In this document: positions 1 to 7,782 of the stretch, piece after piece
Layout of the letters: each line of letters opens with the position of its first letter
Numbering within the stretch: position 1 is the first letter of the stretch
Assembly (NCBI GenBank): GCA_964552395.1
Contig: CAZKGM010000008.1
Coordinates: forward strand, 1-64,000
Direction: 5' to 3'
From: JAJDNH01 sp964552395
Lineage (GTDB): Bacteria > Acidobacteriota > Thermoanaerobaculia > Thermoanaerobaculales > Sulfomarinibacteraceae
Length of the DNA stretch: 64,000 nt
Made by a program: the position numbers and the translations under genes
Notes under the pieces: generated by a model
What the model saw: the letters and a program-made list of their open reading frames with translations, nothing else
Database searches by the model: none
Told to the model about the DNA's origin: nothing

Positions 1-56
1 TCCGCGAGGGTGGCCGTACAGTCGGTGCGGGCTCCATCACCGACATCCTGGAGTAA
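1..56 (+). CDS. tuf: Elongation factor Tu, C-terminal end (5' truncated by window)
   Basis: The frame entering at base 3 reads REGGRTVGAGSITDILE and then TAA, the conserved last strand of EF-Tu domain III. EF-Tu delivers aminoacyl-tRNA to the ribosome. Only three bases separate its stop from rpsJ, so tuf and the S10 operon are almost certainly co-transcribed. Only 17 codons are visible, but the motif and its position just before rpsJ make the call firm. Confidence 0.9.
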   Translation, partial: REGGRTVGAGSITDILE

Positions 57-59
57 ACA

Positions 60-380
60 ATGGCGAGCGAGAAGATCCGCATTCGGCTCAAGGCGTTCGA
101 CTACAGGCTGCTCGACCAGTCGGCGTCGGAGATCGTTGACACCGCGCAAAGGACGGGGGCCCGGATCTCCGGACCGATTCCTTTGCCGACGCACATTCAG
201 CGGTTTACTGTCCTGCGGTCGCCGCACGTGGACAAGAAGTCGCGGGAGCAGTTCGAGATCCGAACCCACAAGCGGCTTCTGGACATCCTCGAGCCGACGC
301 AGCAGACAATCGATGCGTTGATGAAGCTCGAGCTCCCCGCCGGTGTGGACGTCGAGATCAAGGCCTACGGGGCAAGGTGA
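60..380 (+). CDS. rpsJ: 30S ribosomal protein S10
   Basis: This 106-residue protein is the usual length for S10, a 30S head protein that also acts as NusE in antitermination. The family core is present: GPIPLPTHIQRFTVLRSPHV followed by a basic loop with HVDKKSREQFE and RTHKRLLDI. It starts with ATG three bases after tuf. It is the first gene of the S10 block and is followed by rplC after 7 bases. Confidence 0.97.
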   Translation: MASEKIRIRLKAFDYRLLDQSASEIVDTAQRTGARISGPIPLPTHIQRFTVLRSPHVDKKSREQFEIRTHKRLLDILEPTQQTIDALMKLELPAGVDVEIKAYGAR

Positions 381-387
381 GGGCGTT

Positions 388-1014
388 ATGGTCAAGGGTA
401 TTCTCGGTAAGAAGATCGGCATGACCCAAGTCTTCGATGACGAGGGCCGTGTGGTCCCCGTGACCGTCGTGCAGGCCGGGCCGTGCGTCGTGGTTCAGCG
501 CAAGACCACCGACAGAGACGGGTACGAGGCGGCACAGCTCGGTCTGGTCGAGGGTAGTCCGGCGAAGAAGCCGACGCGGCCGATCTCGGGCCACTTCGCA
601 ACGGCGGGCGTTCCGCCAACCCGGTTCGTGGCCGAGGTGCCCGTCGATGCGGATGACGAGGCGAAGCCGGGTGATGCAGTGCTGGTGGAGCTCTTCCAGG
701 CGGACGACACCGTCAAGGTGACAGGTACCTCCAAGGGCAAGGGGTTTCAGGGGGTCATCAAGCGCCACGGCTTCGGTGGCGGCCGAGCCACCCACGGGTC
801 CATGTTCCACCGAGCCCCCGGATCGATCGGCGCCGCCGCCTATCCGGCGCGTGTGTTTCCAGGTACCGGCATGCCCGGGCAGCAGGGCAACCGGCGCGTC
901 TCGGTGAAGAACGTTCGTGTCGTGAAGGTCGATGCCGAGCGCAACCTCCTCTTCCTGAAGGGTGGGGTTCCCGGTGCACGCGACGGCTACATTCGCATCG
1001 TCAAGGTGTCGTGA
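388..1014 (+). CDS. rplC: 50S ribosomal protein L3
   Basis: L3 is a 208-residue early-assembly protein of the large subunit. The N-terminus KGILGKKIGMTQVF and the central GGRATHGS and HRAPGSIGA segments are typical. The loop GMPGQQGNRRVSV includes the Gln that PrmB methylates in other bacteria. The frame is open further upstream (to 343), but ATG 388 gives the standard N-terminus and sits 7 bases after the rpsJ stop, with a GGTGAGGG ribosome site around that stop. Confidence 0.97.
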   Translation: MVKGILGKKIGMTQVFDDEGRVVPVTVVQAGPCVVVQRKTTDRDGYEAAQLGLVEGSPAKKPTRPISGHFATAGVPPTRFVAEVPVDADDEAKPGDAVLVELFQADDTVKVTGTSKGKGFQGVIKRHGFGGGRATHGSMFHRAPGSIGAAAYPARVFPGTGMPGQQGNRRVSVKNVRVVKVDAERNLLFLKGGVPGARDGYIRIVKVS

Positions 1015-1030
1015 GGGGAGGGGTGGACCG

Positions 1031-1654
1031 ATGAAACTCGAGGTGAAGAACTGGGACAACGAGGTCGTCGGAGACGTCGAGCTCCCGGACGAGGTCTTTG
1101 CGAGGGAGGTCGGCGAGCACCTCGTTTGGGAGGTCGTGCGCGCCTACCTCGCCAGCCGGCGACGTGGAACCCACAAGGCCAAGGAGCGCGGAGAGGTCTC
1201 CGGCTCCGGAGTGAAGCCGTGGAAACAGAAGCACACCGGACGCGCCCGGGCAGGCGACCGGAGATCGCCGCTGTGGCGCCACGGAGGCACTGTGCATCCG
1301 CCGCGTCCGCGTTCGTACGTGATGAAGGTGAACAAGAAGGCCCGCCGCGCCGCCCTTGCGGGGGTGCTCTCACAGCGCTGCGCCGAGGGCCGCCTGCTGG
1401 TGCTCGAAAACCTCGAGCTCGAGGCGCCGCGGACCAGAGACTTCGTGACGCGCGTGGAGGCTCTGGGTCTCGGCGGGGAGAAGGTCCTCTTCATCGATGG
1501 CCTGGAGAACATCAACCTCTACCTGGCGAGTCGCAACCGTCCCGAGGTCAAGGCTCTCGACGCGCGCTCTCTGAACGCGTACGAGGTCCTGAACCACCGC
1601 TGGATCGTGACCTCCGAGGACGCCGTTCACGCGCTCGTGGAGGTACTGTCATGA
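1031..1654 (+). CDS. rplD: 50S ribosomal protein L4
   Basis: L4 (207 residues) lines the exit tunnel of the large subunit. The diagnostic basic loop, KPWKQKHTGRARAGDRRSP then WRHGGTVH, is present near residues 65-95. ATG 1031 follows a GGGGAGGGGTGG ribosome site. The stop overlaps the rplW start as ATGA. In Gammaproteobacteria L4 represses its own operon; nothing here shows whether that applies. Confidence 0.97.
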   Translation: MKLEVKNWDNEVVGDVELPDEVFAREVGEHLVWEVVRAYLASRRRGTHKAKERGEVSGSGVKPWKQKHTGRARAGDRRSPLWRHGGTVHPPRPRSYVMKVNKKARRAALAGVLSQRCAEGRLLVLENLELEAPRTRDFVTRVEALGLGGEKVLFIDGLENINLYLASRNRPEVKALDARSLNAYEVLNHRWIVTSEDAVHALVEVLS

Positions 1655-1944
1655 AGGCGCGCGACATCATTCTTCGGCCGGTGATCACCGAGAAGACGAC
1701 CCTCGTGCAGGAGCGCGAGAACACGGTGTGCTTCGAGGTCGACCGCCGTGCGAACAAGATCGAGGTACGGAGAGCTGTCGAGGAGCTGTTCGACGTCCGT
1801 GTGGTCGACGTCAACATCGTCAACCGCAAGGGCAAGCCAGTCAAGCGGTTCGGCCGTACCGCGAGTCATCGCCCGCAGATCAGCAAGGCGTACGTCAAGC
1901 TGGCTCCGGGATCGAAGACCCTCGGGTTCTTCGAAGGTATCTGA
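1651..1944 (+). CDS. rplW: 50S ribosomal protein L23
   Basis: L23 has 97 residues and sits at the tunnel exit, where trigger factor and SRP dock. The start KARDIILRPVITEKTT and the later RNKIEVRRAVEELFDV and VNRKGKPVKRFGR segments match the family. It overlaps the rplD stop by four bases (ATGA), which suggests translational coupling. The stop is 10 bases before rplB. Confidence 0.96.
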   Translation: MKARDIILRPVITEKTTLVQERENTVCFEVDRRANKIEVRRAVEELFDVRVVDVNIVNRKGKPVKRFGRTASHRPQISKAYVKLAPGSKTLGFFEGI

Positions 1945-1954
1945 GGAGGCTGGG

Positions 1955-2773
1955 ATGGCCATTCGCACATTCAAGCCAACGTCGGCAGGGCGCCGCTTCG
2001 TCACCGTCTTGGACTTCTCCGAGCTGACGGCGAGGCGCCCGCTCAAGAAGCTGACGAAGGGCATCAAGCGCTCCTCCGGGCGCAACAGTCACGGCCACGT
2101 GACCTCGCGCCACCGGGGGCGCGGCCACAAGCGCCGCTACCGCGCAATCGACTTCAAGCGTTCAAAGTTCGACGTGCCGGCGAAGGTCGCGACGATCGAG
2201 TACGACCCCAACCGCTCAGCCTTCATCGCGCTGCTCAACTATGCCGATGGCGAGAAGCGGTACATCCTGCTGCCGGTCGGTCTGAAGGTCGGCGATTCCG
2301 TGATGGCCGGGGAGAAAGTGGAAGTTCGTCCGGGGAACGCCATGCCTCTGAAGAGCATCCCGCTCGGCACCCTGGTCCACAACATCGAGCTCAAGCCGGG
2401 GAAGGGCGGCCAGATCGTCCGTTCCGCCGGAGGCTCGGCGCAGATCATGGCGAAGGAGGGGAAGTACACGACAGTCCGCCTTCCTTCAGGTGAGATGCGG
2501 ATGGTGCTGTCCTCATGTATGGCGACCATCGGCCAGGTCGGCAACGTCGATCACTCGAACCTCAAGATCGGCAAGGCCGGCCGCGCGCGGTGGCTCGGTA
2601 TCCGCCCGCAGACGCGAGGTACGGCGATGAACCCGGTCGATCACCCGCACGGCGGCGGTGAGGGGCGCAACAAGGGACGTCATCCGGTCTCACCGTGGGG
2701 GTGGCCCACCAAGGGGGCGAAGACCCGGCGGCGCCAGGCCTCCGACCGTCTGATCGTCTCGCGCCGGAAGTAG
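1955..2773 (+). CDS. rplB: 50S ribosomal protein L2
   Basis: L2 has 272 residues, the standard length, and is needed for subunit joining and peptidyl transfer. The N-terminus MAIRTFKPTSAGRRF and the C-terminal NPVDHPHGGGEGRNKGRHP loop, which carries the conserved His, identify it. ATG 1955 follows TGAGGAGGCTGGG. The frame is open further upstream inside rplW, but that extension is not L2-like. Confidence 0.98.
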   Translation: MAIRTFKPTSAGRRFVTVLDFSELTARRPLKKLTKGIKRSSGRNSHGHVTSRHRGRGHKRRYRAIDFKRSKFDVPAKVATIEYDPNRSAFIALLNYADGEKRYILLPVGLKVGDSVMAGEKVEVRPGNAMPLKSIPLGTLVHNIELKPGKGGQIVRSAGGSAQIMAKEGKYTTVRLPSGEMRMVLSSCMATIGQVGNVDHSNLKIGKAGRARWLGIRPQTRGTAMNPVDHPHGGGEGRNKGRHPVSPWGWPTKGAKTRRRQASDRLIVSRRK

Positions 2774-2782
2774 GAGGAGGAG

Positions 2783-3058
2783 ATGGCACGTTCAATCCGC
2801 AAAGGACCGTTCGTCGACGAGCACCTGGTGAAGAAGGTGGAGGCGCTCTCCGCCTCAGGCGACAAGCGCGTCGTCAAGACCTGGTCCCGACGTTCGACAA
2901 TCACGCCGCTGATGGTGGGGCTGACCCTGGCCGTGCACAACGGGCACAAGTTCGTGCCCGTGTACATCACCGAGAACATGGTGGGCCACAAGCTCGGGGA
3001 GTTTGCCCTCACGCGGACCTTCCGCGGACACAGTGGCAAGAGGGAAAAGGGTCGCTAG
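2783..3058 (+). CDS. rpsS: 30S ribosomal protein S19
   Basis: S19 (91 residues) is a 30S head protein near the subunit interface. The sequence ARSIRKGPFVDEHLVKKV, the central WSRRSTITPLMVGLT and the end GEFALTRTFRGHSGKREK are hallmarks. ATG 2783 follows TAGGAGGAGG, a near-ideal ribosome binding site, 9 bases after the rplB stop. Confidence 0.97.
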   Translation: MARSIRKGPFVDEHLVKKVEALSASGDKRVVKTWSRRSTITPLMVGLTLAVHNGHKFVPVYITENMVGHKLGEFALTRTFRGHSGKREKGR

Positions 3059-3064
3059 GGGGCG

Positions 3065-3412
3065 ATGATGGAAGCTCGAGCCCAGCTCCGGTTCTACCGT
3101 TCGTCGCCGCAGAAGGTGCGACTGGTCGCCGACATGATCCGCGGCCAGCAGGTGACGCGTGCCTTGACCACGCTGCAGCTGAGCTCGAAGTACTCGGCCA
3201 GCGATGTGGAGAAGCTCGTGCGCTCCGCGCTCGCCAACCTCGAGCAGGCGCACCCCGGCGTCGACGAAGGCGCGGTCTACATCAGCAGAATCACGGTCGA
3301 CGAGGGCCCGCGCCTGAAGCGCGGCCGGCCGGCCTCGAAGTGGGTTCGCTGGCACCGCATTCTCAAGCGCATGTGCCACATCACCGTCGAGCTCGGCGTT
3401 CGGGAAGCGTGA
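3065..3412 (+). CDS. rplV: 50S ribosomal protein L22
   Basis: L22 (115 residues from the first of two adjacent ATG codons, or 114 from 3068) lines the exit tunnel. The N-terminus AQLRFYRSSPQKVRLVADMI and the loop RGRPASKWVRWHRI fit; the loop is the hairpin whose tip carries macrolide-resistance changes in other bacteria. It lies between rpsS and rpsC as in most bacteria. Confidence 0.96.
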   Translation: MMEARAQLRFYRSSPQKVRLVADMIRGQQVTRALTTLQLSSKYSASDVEKLVRSALANLEQAHPGVDEGAVYISRITVDEGPRLKRGRPASKWVRWHRILKRMCHITVELGVREA

Positions 3413-3422
3413 GGAGGCAGAC

Positions 3423-4076
3423 GTGGGACACAAGACCCATCCGTACGGATTTCGACTCGGGTACAACAACACCTGGCGGTCACGCTGGTATGCGGATAAG
3501 AAAAGCTACGCCGATCTCCTGCACGAGGACCTGCAACTGCGGAGTGAGCTGAAGCAACGCTTGGAGAACGCCGCCGTCAGCGCCATCGATATCGAACGCA
3601 CGGCCAACAAGCTGCGCGTGAATATCCTGTCGGGGCGACCGGGTATCATCATCGGTCGCAAGGGCGCTGAGGTGGACAAGCTGCGCGATGACCTGATGCG
3701 CCGCTACGGTCAGGACATTCACATCAACATCCAGGAGATCCAGCGTCCTGAGGTCGATGCACAGCTCATCGCGGAAAACGTGGCGCGGCAGCTGGTGAGG
3801 CGCGTTGCCTTTCGGCGGGCCATGCGCCGTGCGCAAGAAAACGCTCTTCGCTTCGGTGCGCAGGGTGTCAAGATCAAGTGCTCGGGACGTCTCAACGGCG
3901 CCGAGATCGCCCGCTCGGAGTGGTACCAGCAGGGCCGGCTGCCGCTGCACACTCTCAAGGCGGACATCGACTACGGCTTTGCCGAGGCGCGGACAACTTA
4001 CGGCGTCATCGGTGTCAAGGTCTGGGTGTACCGCGGTGAGCGCCACCGGGCGCGCGGCTTCCGCCGGCAGCGTTAG
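3423..4076 (+). CDS. rpsC: 30S ribosomal protein S3
   Basis: S3 (217 residues) lines the mRNA entry channel. It has the conserved start GHKTHPYGFRLG, a type-II KH domain with the RNA-binding GRKG loop (GRPGIIIGRKGAEV, about residue 70) and the C-terminal YGVIGVKVWVYRGE strand. The start codon is GTG, preceded by GTGAGGAGGCAGAC. The length is near the short end for the family because no acidic tail is present. Confidence 0.97.
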   Translation: MGHKTHPYGFRLGYNNTWRSRWYADKKSYADLLHEDLQLRSELKQRLENAAVSAIDIERTANKLRVNILSGRPGIIIGRKGAEVDKLRDDLMRRYGQDIHINIQEIQRPEVDAQLIAENVARQLVRRVAFRRAMRRAQENALRFGAQGVKIKCSGRLNGAEIARSEWYQQGRLPLHTLKADIDYGFAEARTTYGVIGVKVWVYRGERHRARGFRRQR

Positions 4077-4090
4077 AGAGGAGTTACGCC

Positions 4091-4507
4091 ATGTTGATGC
4101 CGAAAAAGGTCAAGTACCGCAAGCAGCAGCGGGGTCGCCGCCGCGGCCTGGCGTACCGCGGCTCCAACATCTCGTTCGGTGAGTACGGGCTGCAGGCGCT
4201 CGAGACCGGTTGGATCACGGCGCGCCAGATCGAGGCCGCACGTGTCGCGATGACCCGCCACGTCAAGCGTGGTGGGAAGATCTGGATCCGGATCTTTCCC
4301 GACAAACCTGTGACCAAGAAGCCGCTCGAGACCCGCATGGGGAAGGGCAAGGGCAACCCTGAGGAGTGGGTGGCCGTGGTCAAGCCGGCGCGGGTCCTCT
4401 ACGAGATGGAGGGGGTACCCGAGGAAGTGGCCCGGGAGGCGATGCGTCTTGCGGCCCACAAGCTGCCGATCAAGACACGCTTCATTACGAGGGGTGAGAT
4501 GGTATGA
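4091..4507 (+). CDS. rplP: 50S ribosomal protein L16
   Basis: L16 (138 residues) supports the A-site and P-site tRNA elbow region. It shows MPKKVKYRKQQRGR, the central TRHVKRGGKIWIRIFPDKPV and KGKGNPEEWVAVVKPARV, all typical. An alternative ATG two codons later (4097) would give the more usual N-terminus MPKKVKYRK. The first ATG has the better-placed AGGAG. The stop overlaps the rpmC start. Confidence 0.96.
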   Translation: MLMPKKVKYRKQQRGRRRGLAYRGSNISFGEYGLQALETGWITARQIEAARVAMTRHVKRGGKIWIRIFPDKPVTKKPLETRMGKGKGNPEEWVAVVKPARVLYEMEGVPEEVAREAMRLAAHKLPIKTRFITRGEMV

Positions 4508-4704
4508 AGGCCAAGCAGCTTCGCGAACAGTCCATGGAGGAGCTCGAGAAGGCGTTGAGCGATCTCGAGGAGCAGCTGTTCAAGCTGCGTTTTCAGAAGT
4601 CCACGGGGCAGATCGAGAACCCGATCAAGATCCGCGAGGTGCGCAAGGACATTGCGCGGGTGTTGACGGTGCTCAACGAGCGTAGCGCCCAGGAGAGTGC
4701 ATGA
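4504..4704 (+). CDS. rpmC: 50S ribosomal protein L29
   Basis: L29 is a 66-residue two-helix protein at the tunnel exit. The sequence KAKQLREQSMEELEKALSDL followed by QLFKLRFQKSTGQIENP is the standard coiled-coil form. ATG 4504 overlaps the rplP stop (ATGA), and its own stop overlaps the rpsQ start in the same way, so three genes are coupled in series. Confidence 0.95.
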   Translation: MKAKQLREQSMEELEKALSDLEEQLFKLRFQKSTGQIENPIKIREVRKDIARVLTVLNERSAQESA

Positions 4705-4970
4705 TGAGTGAGGAGAAGCAGCTTCAGAGCAGGTCCACCAAGGTTGGCGTGGTCACCTCAAACTCCCCGGACAAGACCATTGTGGTCAAGGTGGAGAATC
4801 TGGTGATGCATCCGCTCTACCGCCGGTTCGTCCGCACCACCTCGAAGTTCATGGCTCATGACGAGGAGAACACCTGCAATGTGGGCGATCGTGTGCTCAT
4901 CGAGGAATGCCGTCCGCTGTCACGTCGCAAGCGGTGGCGCGTTCGCCGAGTCGTCGAGCGGGCGCAGTAG
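4701..4970 (+). CDS. rpsQ: 30S ribosomal protein S17
   Basis: S17 (89 residues) is an OB-fold primary binder of 16S rRNA. GVVTSNSPDKTIVVKVENLV, the HPLYRRFVRTTSKFMAHDEENTC-type core and the end LSRRKRWRVRRVVE are characteristic. Two adjacent ATG codons begin the frame; the first overlaps the rpmC stop. The N-terminal EEKQLQSRS stretch is slightly longer than in E. coli. Confidence 0.95.
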   Translation: MMSEEKQLQSRSTKVGVVTSNSPDKTIVVKVENLVMHPLYRRFVRTTSKFMAHDEENTCNVGDRVLIEECRPLSRRKRWRVRRVVERAQ

Positions 4971-4988
4971 CGGGTTGGAGGAAAGGCC

Positions 4989-5360
4989 ATGATTCAGATG
5001 GGGACGATGCTCACGGTGGCGGACAACTCCGGGGCGAGAAAGCTGATGGCGATCCGCCAGCTCGGCGGCTCCGCCGCACCGCGGTACGCCGGCGTGGGAG
5101 ATGTGATCGTCTGCTCGGTGAAGGAGGCGGCTCCGGAGTCCGAGATCAGGAAGGGAACCGTGGTTCAGGCCGTTGTCGTACGGACCCGCTCACGCACGCG
5201 ACGCAAGGACGGATCGTACATCCGGTTTGACGAGAACGCAGCGGTTCTCATCAACGCCCAGAAGGAGCCGGTCGGCACTCGTGTCTTCGGGCCCGTGGCC
5301 CGTGAGCTCAGGGAGCGTCGCTTCATGAAGATCGTGTCGCTCGCGCCCGAGGTCCTTTAG
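4989..5360 (+). CDS. rplN: 50S ribosomal protein L14
   Basis: L14 (123 residues) is a beta-barrel protein at the subunit interface and the docking site of RsfS and IF6-like factors. MIQMGTMLTVADNSGARK, the central RRKDGSYIRFDENAAVLI and the end ELRERRFMKIVSLAPEVL are near-invariant in the family. ATG 4989 follows TTGGAGGAAAGGCC. Confidence 0.97.
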   Translation: MIQMGTMLTVADNSGARKLMAIRQLGGSAAPRYAGVGDVIVCSVKEAAPESEIRKGTVVQAVVVRTRSRTRRKDGSYIRFDENAAVLINAQKEPVGTRVFGPVARELRERRFMKIVSLAPEVL

Positions 5361-5369
5361 GAGGAAGCC

Positions 5370-5696
5370 ATGCCGAAGCTCAAGATCAAGAAGGGCGACC
5401 AGGTTGAGGTCATTGCAGGCAAGGATCGCGGCCGCCGCGGCAAGGTCCTGCGGGTGGATCCGGAGAAGGGCCGGGTTGTCGTGGAGGGTGTCAACTTCAT
5501 CAAGCGGCACACTCGACCCAATCCGTCAAAGAACATCCAGGGCGGCATCGTGGAGCGCGAGGCGTCGTTGCACGTCTCCAACGTGATGGTGATCTCACCG
5601 GAAAGCGGAGCGCGGACGCGAGTCCGTTCCAAGGTGCTCGATGATGGACGCAGGGTGCGTGAAGCAAAGGTCGATGGCGCGATTCTCGACCGATAG
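5370..5696 (+). CDS. rplX: 50S ribosomal protein L24
   Basis: L24 (108 residues) initiates 50S assembly. A KOW motif is visible near the N-terminus, from KKGDQVEVIAGKDRGRRGKV to GRVVVEGVN, followed by KRHTRPNPSKNIQGGIVERE. ATG 5370 is preceded by TTTAGGAGGAAGCC. The spacing and order (rplN-rplX-rplE) are those of a standard spc operon. Confidence 0.96.
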   Translation: MPKLKIKKGDQVEVIAGKDRGRRGKVLRVDPEKGRVVVEGVNFIKRHTRPNPSKNIQGGIVEREASLHVSNVMVISPESGARTRVRSKVLDDGRRVREAKVDGAILDR

Positions 5697-5704
5697 GAGG
5701 GACG

Positions 5705-6247
5705 ATGGCGCGCTTGATGGATAAGTACCGACAAGAGGTATACCCGCAGCTCGCGAAGGAGTTCGGACTGGCGAACCCGATGCAAGTTCCGCGGGTCACG
5801 AAGGTGACGTGCAACATCGGCGTCGGGGAGGCGTCGCGGGAGCCGAAGCTCCTGGATACAGCGAAGGAGCAGCTCGCCAACATCACCGGTCAACGGCCGG
5901 TGGTGCGACAGGCCCGCAAGTCGATCGCAGCCTTCAAGCTCCGCGCCGGCATGCCGGTGGGTGTGATGGTGACGCTGCGACGCGAACGGATGTACGAGTT
6001 TCTCGACCGTCTCATCAGCATCGCCCTGCCGCGCGTGCGCGACTTCCATGGCGTCAGCACCTCGGCCTTCGATGGCCGGGGCAACTACACGCTCGGTGTT
6101 CGCGATCTGCTGATCTTCCCCGAGGTGGACTACCAGAAGATCGAGGGCACGATGGGCCTCAATATCACCTTCTCGACGACGGCTCCAACCGACGACCAGG
6201 CACGCTCGCTGCTGGCCGGCCTCGGCATGCCGTTTCAGCGCCGATAG
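5705..6247 (+). CDS. rplE: 50S ribosomal protein L5
   Basis: L5 (180 residues, full length) binds 5S rRNA and contacts P-site tRNA. Conserved segments are NPMQVPRVTKVTCNIGVGEA, RQARKSIAAFKLRAGMPVG and the C-terminal DLLIFPEVDYQKIEGTMGLN. ATG 5705 follows TAGGAGGGACG. The stop lies 9 bases before rpsN. Confidence 0.97.
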   Translation: MARLMDKYRQEVYPQLAKEFGLANPMQVPRVTKVTCNIGVGEASREPKLLDTAKEQLANITGQRPVVRQARKSIAAFKLRAGMPVGVMVTLRRERMYEFLDRLISIALPRVRDFHGVSTSAFDGRGNYTLGVRDLLIFPEVDYQKIEGTMGLNITFSTTAPTDDQARSLLAGLGMPFQRR

Positions 6248-6256
6248 GAGGGGGAC

Positions 6257-6442
6257 GTGACTCGCAAGTCATTAATGGTCAAGAGCCTGAGAAAGCCGAA
6301 GTTCCAGGTGAGGCAACGCAATCGTTGCCGGCGCTGCGGTCGGCCACGAGGCTACATGCGGAAGTTCCAGCTGTGCCGCATCTGCTTCCGGAAGCTGGCG
6401 CTAGAGGGTTTTCTCCCCGGCGTCACCAAGGCGAGCTGGTAA
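6257..6442 (+). CDS. rpsN: 30S ribosomal protein S14, zinc-binding (type Z) form
   Basis: This is the short 61-residue S14, not the 101-residue E. coli form. It has two CxxC pairs (CRRCGRPRGYMRKFQLCRIC) that bind zinc and the C-terminal FLPGVTKASW. The start codon is GTG after TAGGAGGGGGAC. The type Z form fits the zinc-containing L36 and S4 in the same cluster. Confidence 0.96.
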   Translation: MTRKSLMVKSLRKPKFQVRQRNRCRRCGRPRGYMRKFQLCRICFRKLALEGFLPGVTKASW

Positions 6443-6453
6443 GGGGTGGACCG

Positions 6454-6852
6454 ATGAGCATGACCGATCCAATCGCCGATATGCTGACTCGTATTCGCAA
6501 CGCGACGTTGGTCCGACACGATCGTGCCGACGTGCCCGCGTCAAAGATGAAGCTCGAGATCGCGAAGATCCTCAAGCAGGAGGGCTTTATCCGAACCTTC
6601 AAGGTTCTCGAAGAGGGGCCCCAGGGCGTGCTGCGAGTCTATTTGAAGTACTCCGACGACGGTGAACCGGTGATCCACGGGCTGAGGAAGGTGTCGACGC
6701 CAGGGCGTCGAGTCTACCGGAGGGTGGACGAGCTGCCGCGGGTGCGTAACGGCCTCGGAGTTGCGGTCGTTTCCACCAACCGCGGTGTGCTTACCGACGA
6801 GCAGGCCCGCCGCCTCCGTGCCGGAGGCGAGGTCCTGGTCGAGATCTGGTAG
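6454..6852 (+). CDS. rpsH: 30S ribosomal protein S8
   Basis: S8 (132 residues) organises the central domain of 16S rRNA and is a known translational repressor of the spc operon in E. coli. The start MSMTDPIADMLTRIRNAT and the C-terminal STNRGVLTDEQARRLRAGGE strand are typical. ATG 6454 follows AAGGGGTGGACCG. The frame extends far upstream inside rplE and rpsN, but that part is not S8. Confidence 0.96.
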   Translation: MSMTDPIADMLTRIRNATLVRHDRADVPASKMKLEIAKILKQEGFIRTFKVLEEGPQGVLRVYLKYSDDGEPVIHGLRKVSTPGRRVYRRVDELPRVRNGLGVAVVSTNRGVLTDEQARRLRAGGEVLVEIW

Positions 6853-6862
6853 GGGGCAAGCG

Positions 6863-7408
6863 ATGTCTCGTATAGGAAGGATGCCGATCCCGATTCCCAG
6901 CGGTGTCGAGGTCCACATCGGCAACGGAGTGGTCCGGGTGAAGGGACCGAAGGGGCAGCTGTTCGTGGACCTGATGCCGGCGATCTCCGCCGTGCTGGAG
7001 AACGATGTTCTGAACGTCCAGCGGGAAAACGAACAGAGAGCCAGCCGCGCCTACCACGGCCTGTGCCGCGCGCTCCTCGCGAATGCGGTGGCCGGCGTAT
7101 CTACCGGCTGGAAGAAGGAGCTCGAGCTCATCGGGATCGGCTACCGGCTCGACAAGCAGGGCTCCACGGTGATCTTCAACCTGGGCTACTCACACCCGAT
7201 CCAGTTGCCCGAGCCCGAGGGGATCTCGATAGACGTCGACCCCAAGGCCGGTCGTGTCGTGGTGTCAGGGATCGACCGTCAGCGTGTGGGTCAGGTCGCC
7301 GCCGAGATTCGTGCGCTGCGCCCACCCGAGCCCTACAAGGGGAAGGGGATCCGCTACGTGGGCGAGAAGGTGCGGCGGAAAGCCGGGAAGCAGGGAGCAA
7401 AGGCATGA
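6863..7408 (+). CDS. rplF: 50S ribosomal protein L6
   Basis: L6 (181 residues) lies near the factor-binding centre and has two duplicated domains. MSRIGRMPIPIPSGVEV opens the protein and the C-terminal PEPYKGKGIRYVGEKVRRKA is diagnostic. ATG 6863 follows TAGGGGGCAAGCG. The stop overlaps the rplR start as ATGA. Confidence 0.97.
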   Translation: MSRIGRMPIPIPSGVEVHIGNGVVRVKGPKGQLFVDLMPAISAVLENDVLNVQRENEQRASRAYHGLCRALLANAVAGVSTGWKKELELIGIGYRLDKQGSTVIFNLGYSHPIQLPEPEGISIDVDPKAGRVVVSGIDRQRVGQVAAEIRALRPPEPYKGKGIRYVGEKVRRKAGKQGAKA

Positions 7409-7773
7409 GTCGGATCCGAGATCGCAAGCAGCGTCGGGAGAGGATCAGGCGCAGGTACCGGAGCATCGTGCACGGTACCACCGAACGGCCACGGTTGGCG
7501 GTCTTCCGGAGCCTCCGCCACGTGTACGCCCAGATCATCGACGACGAACGCGGCGCAACCCTGGCGGCGGTGTCGACCCTCGAGAGTGATCTCAAGGGAG
7601 GCCTCAAGACTACCGGGAACCGGGAGGCGGCCGCTGCCGTCGGCAAGCTCATCGCCGAGCGTGCAAAGGAGCAAGGTGTGGAGACGGTTGTGTTCGACCG
7701 CGGCGGTTTCCCGTACCACGGCGTCGTGCGCGCCATTGCTGATGCGGCCCGTGACGCGGGCTTGAAGTTCTAG
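7405..7773 (+). CDS. rplR: 50S ribosomal protein L18
   Basis: L18 (122 residues) binds 5S rRNA together with L5. The basic N-terminus RDRKQRRERIRRRYR, the core RPRLAVFRSLRHVYAQIIDD and the C-terminal VVFDRGGFPYHGVVRAIADA match the family. ATG 7405 overlaps the rplF stop by four bases. Confidence 0.96.
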   Translation: MSRIRDRKQRRERIRRRYRSIVHGTTERPRLAVFRSLRHVYAQIIDDERGATLAAVSTLESDLKGGLKTTGNREAAAAVGKLIAERAKEQGVETVVFDRGGFPYHGVVRAIADAARDAGLKF

Positions 7774-7782
7774 GGGAATGTG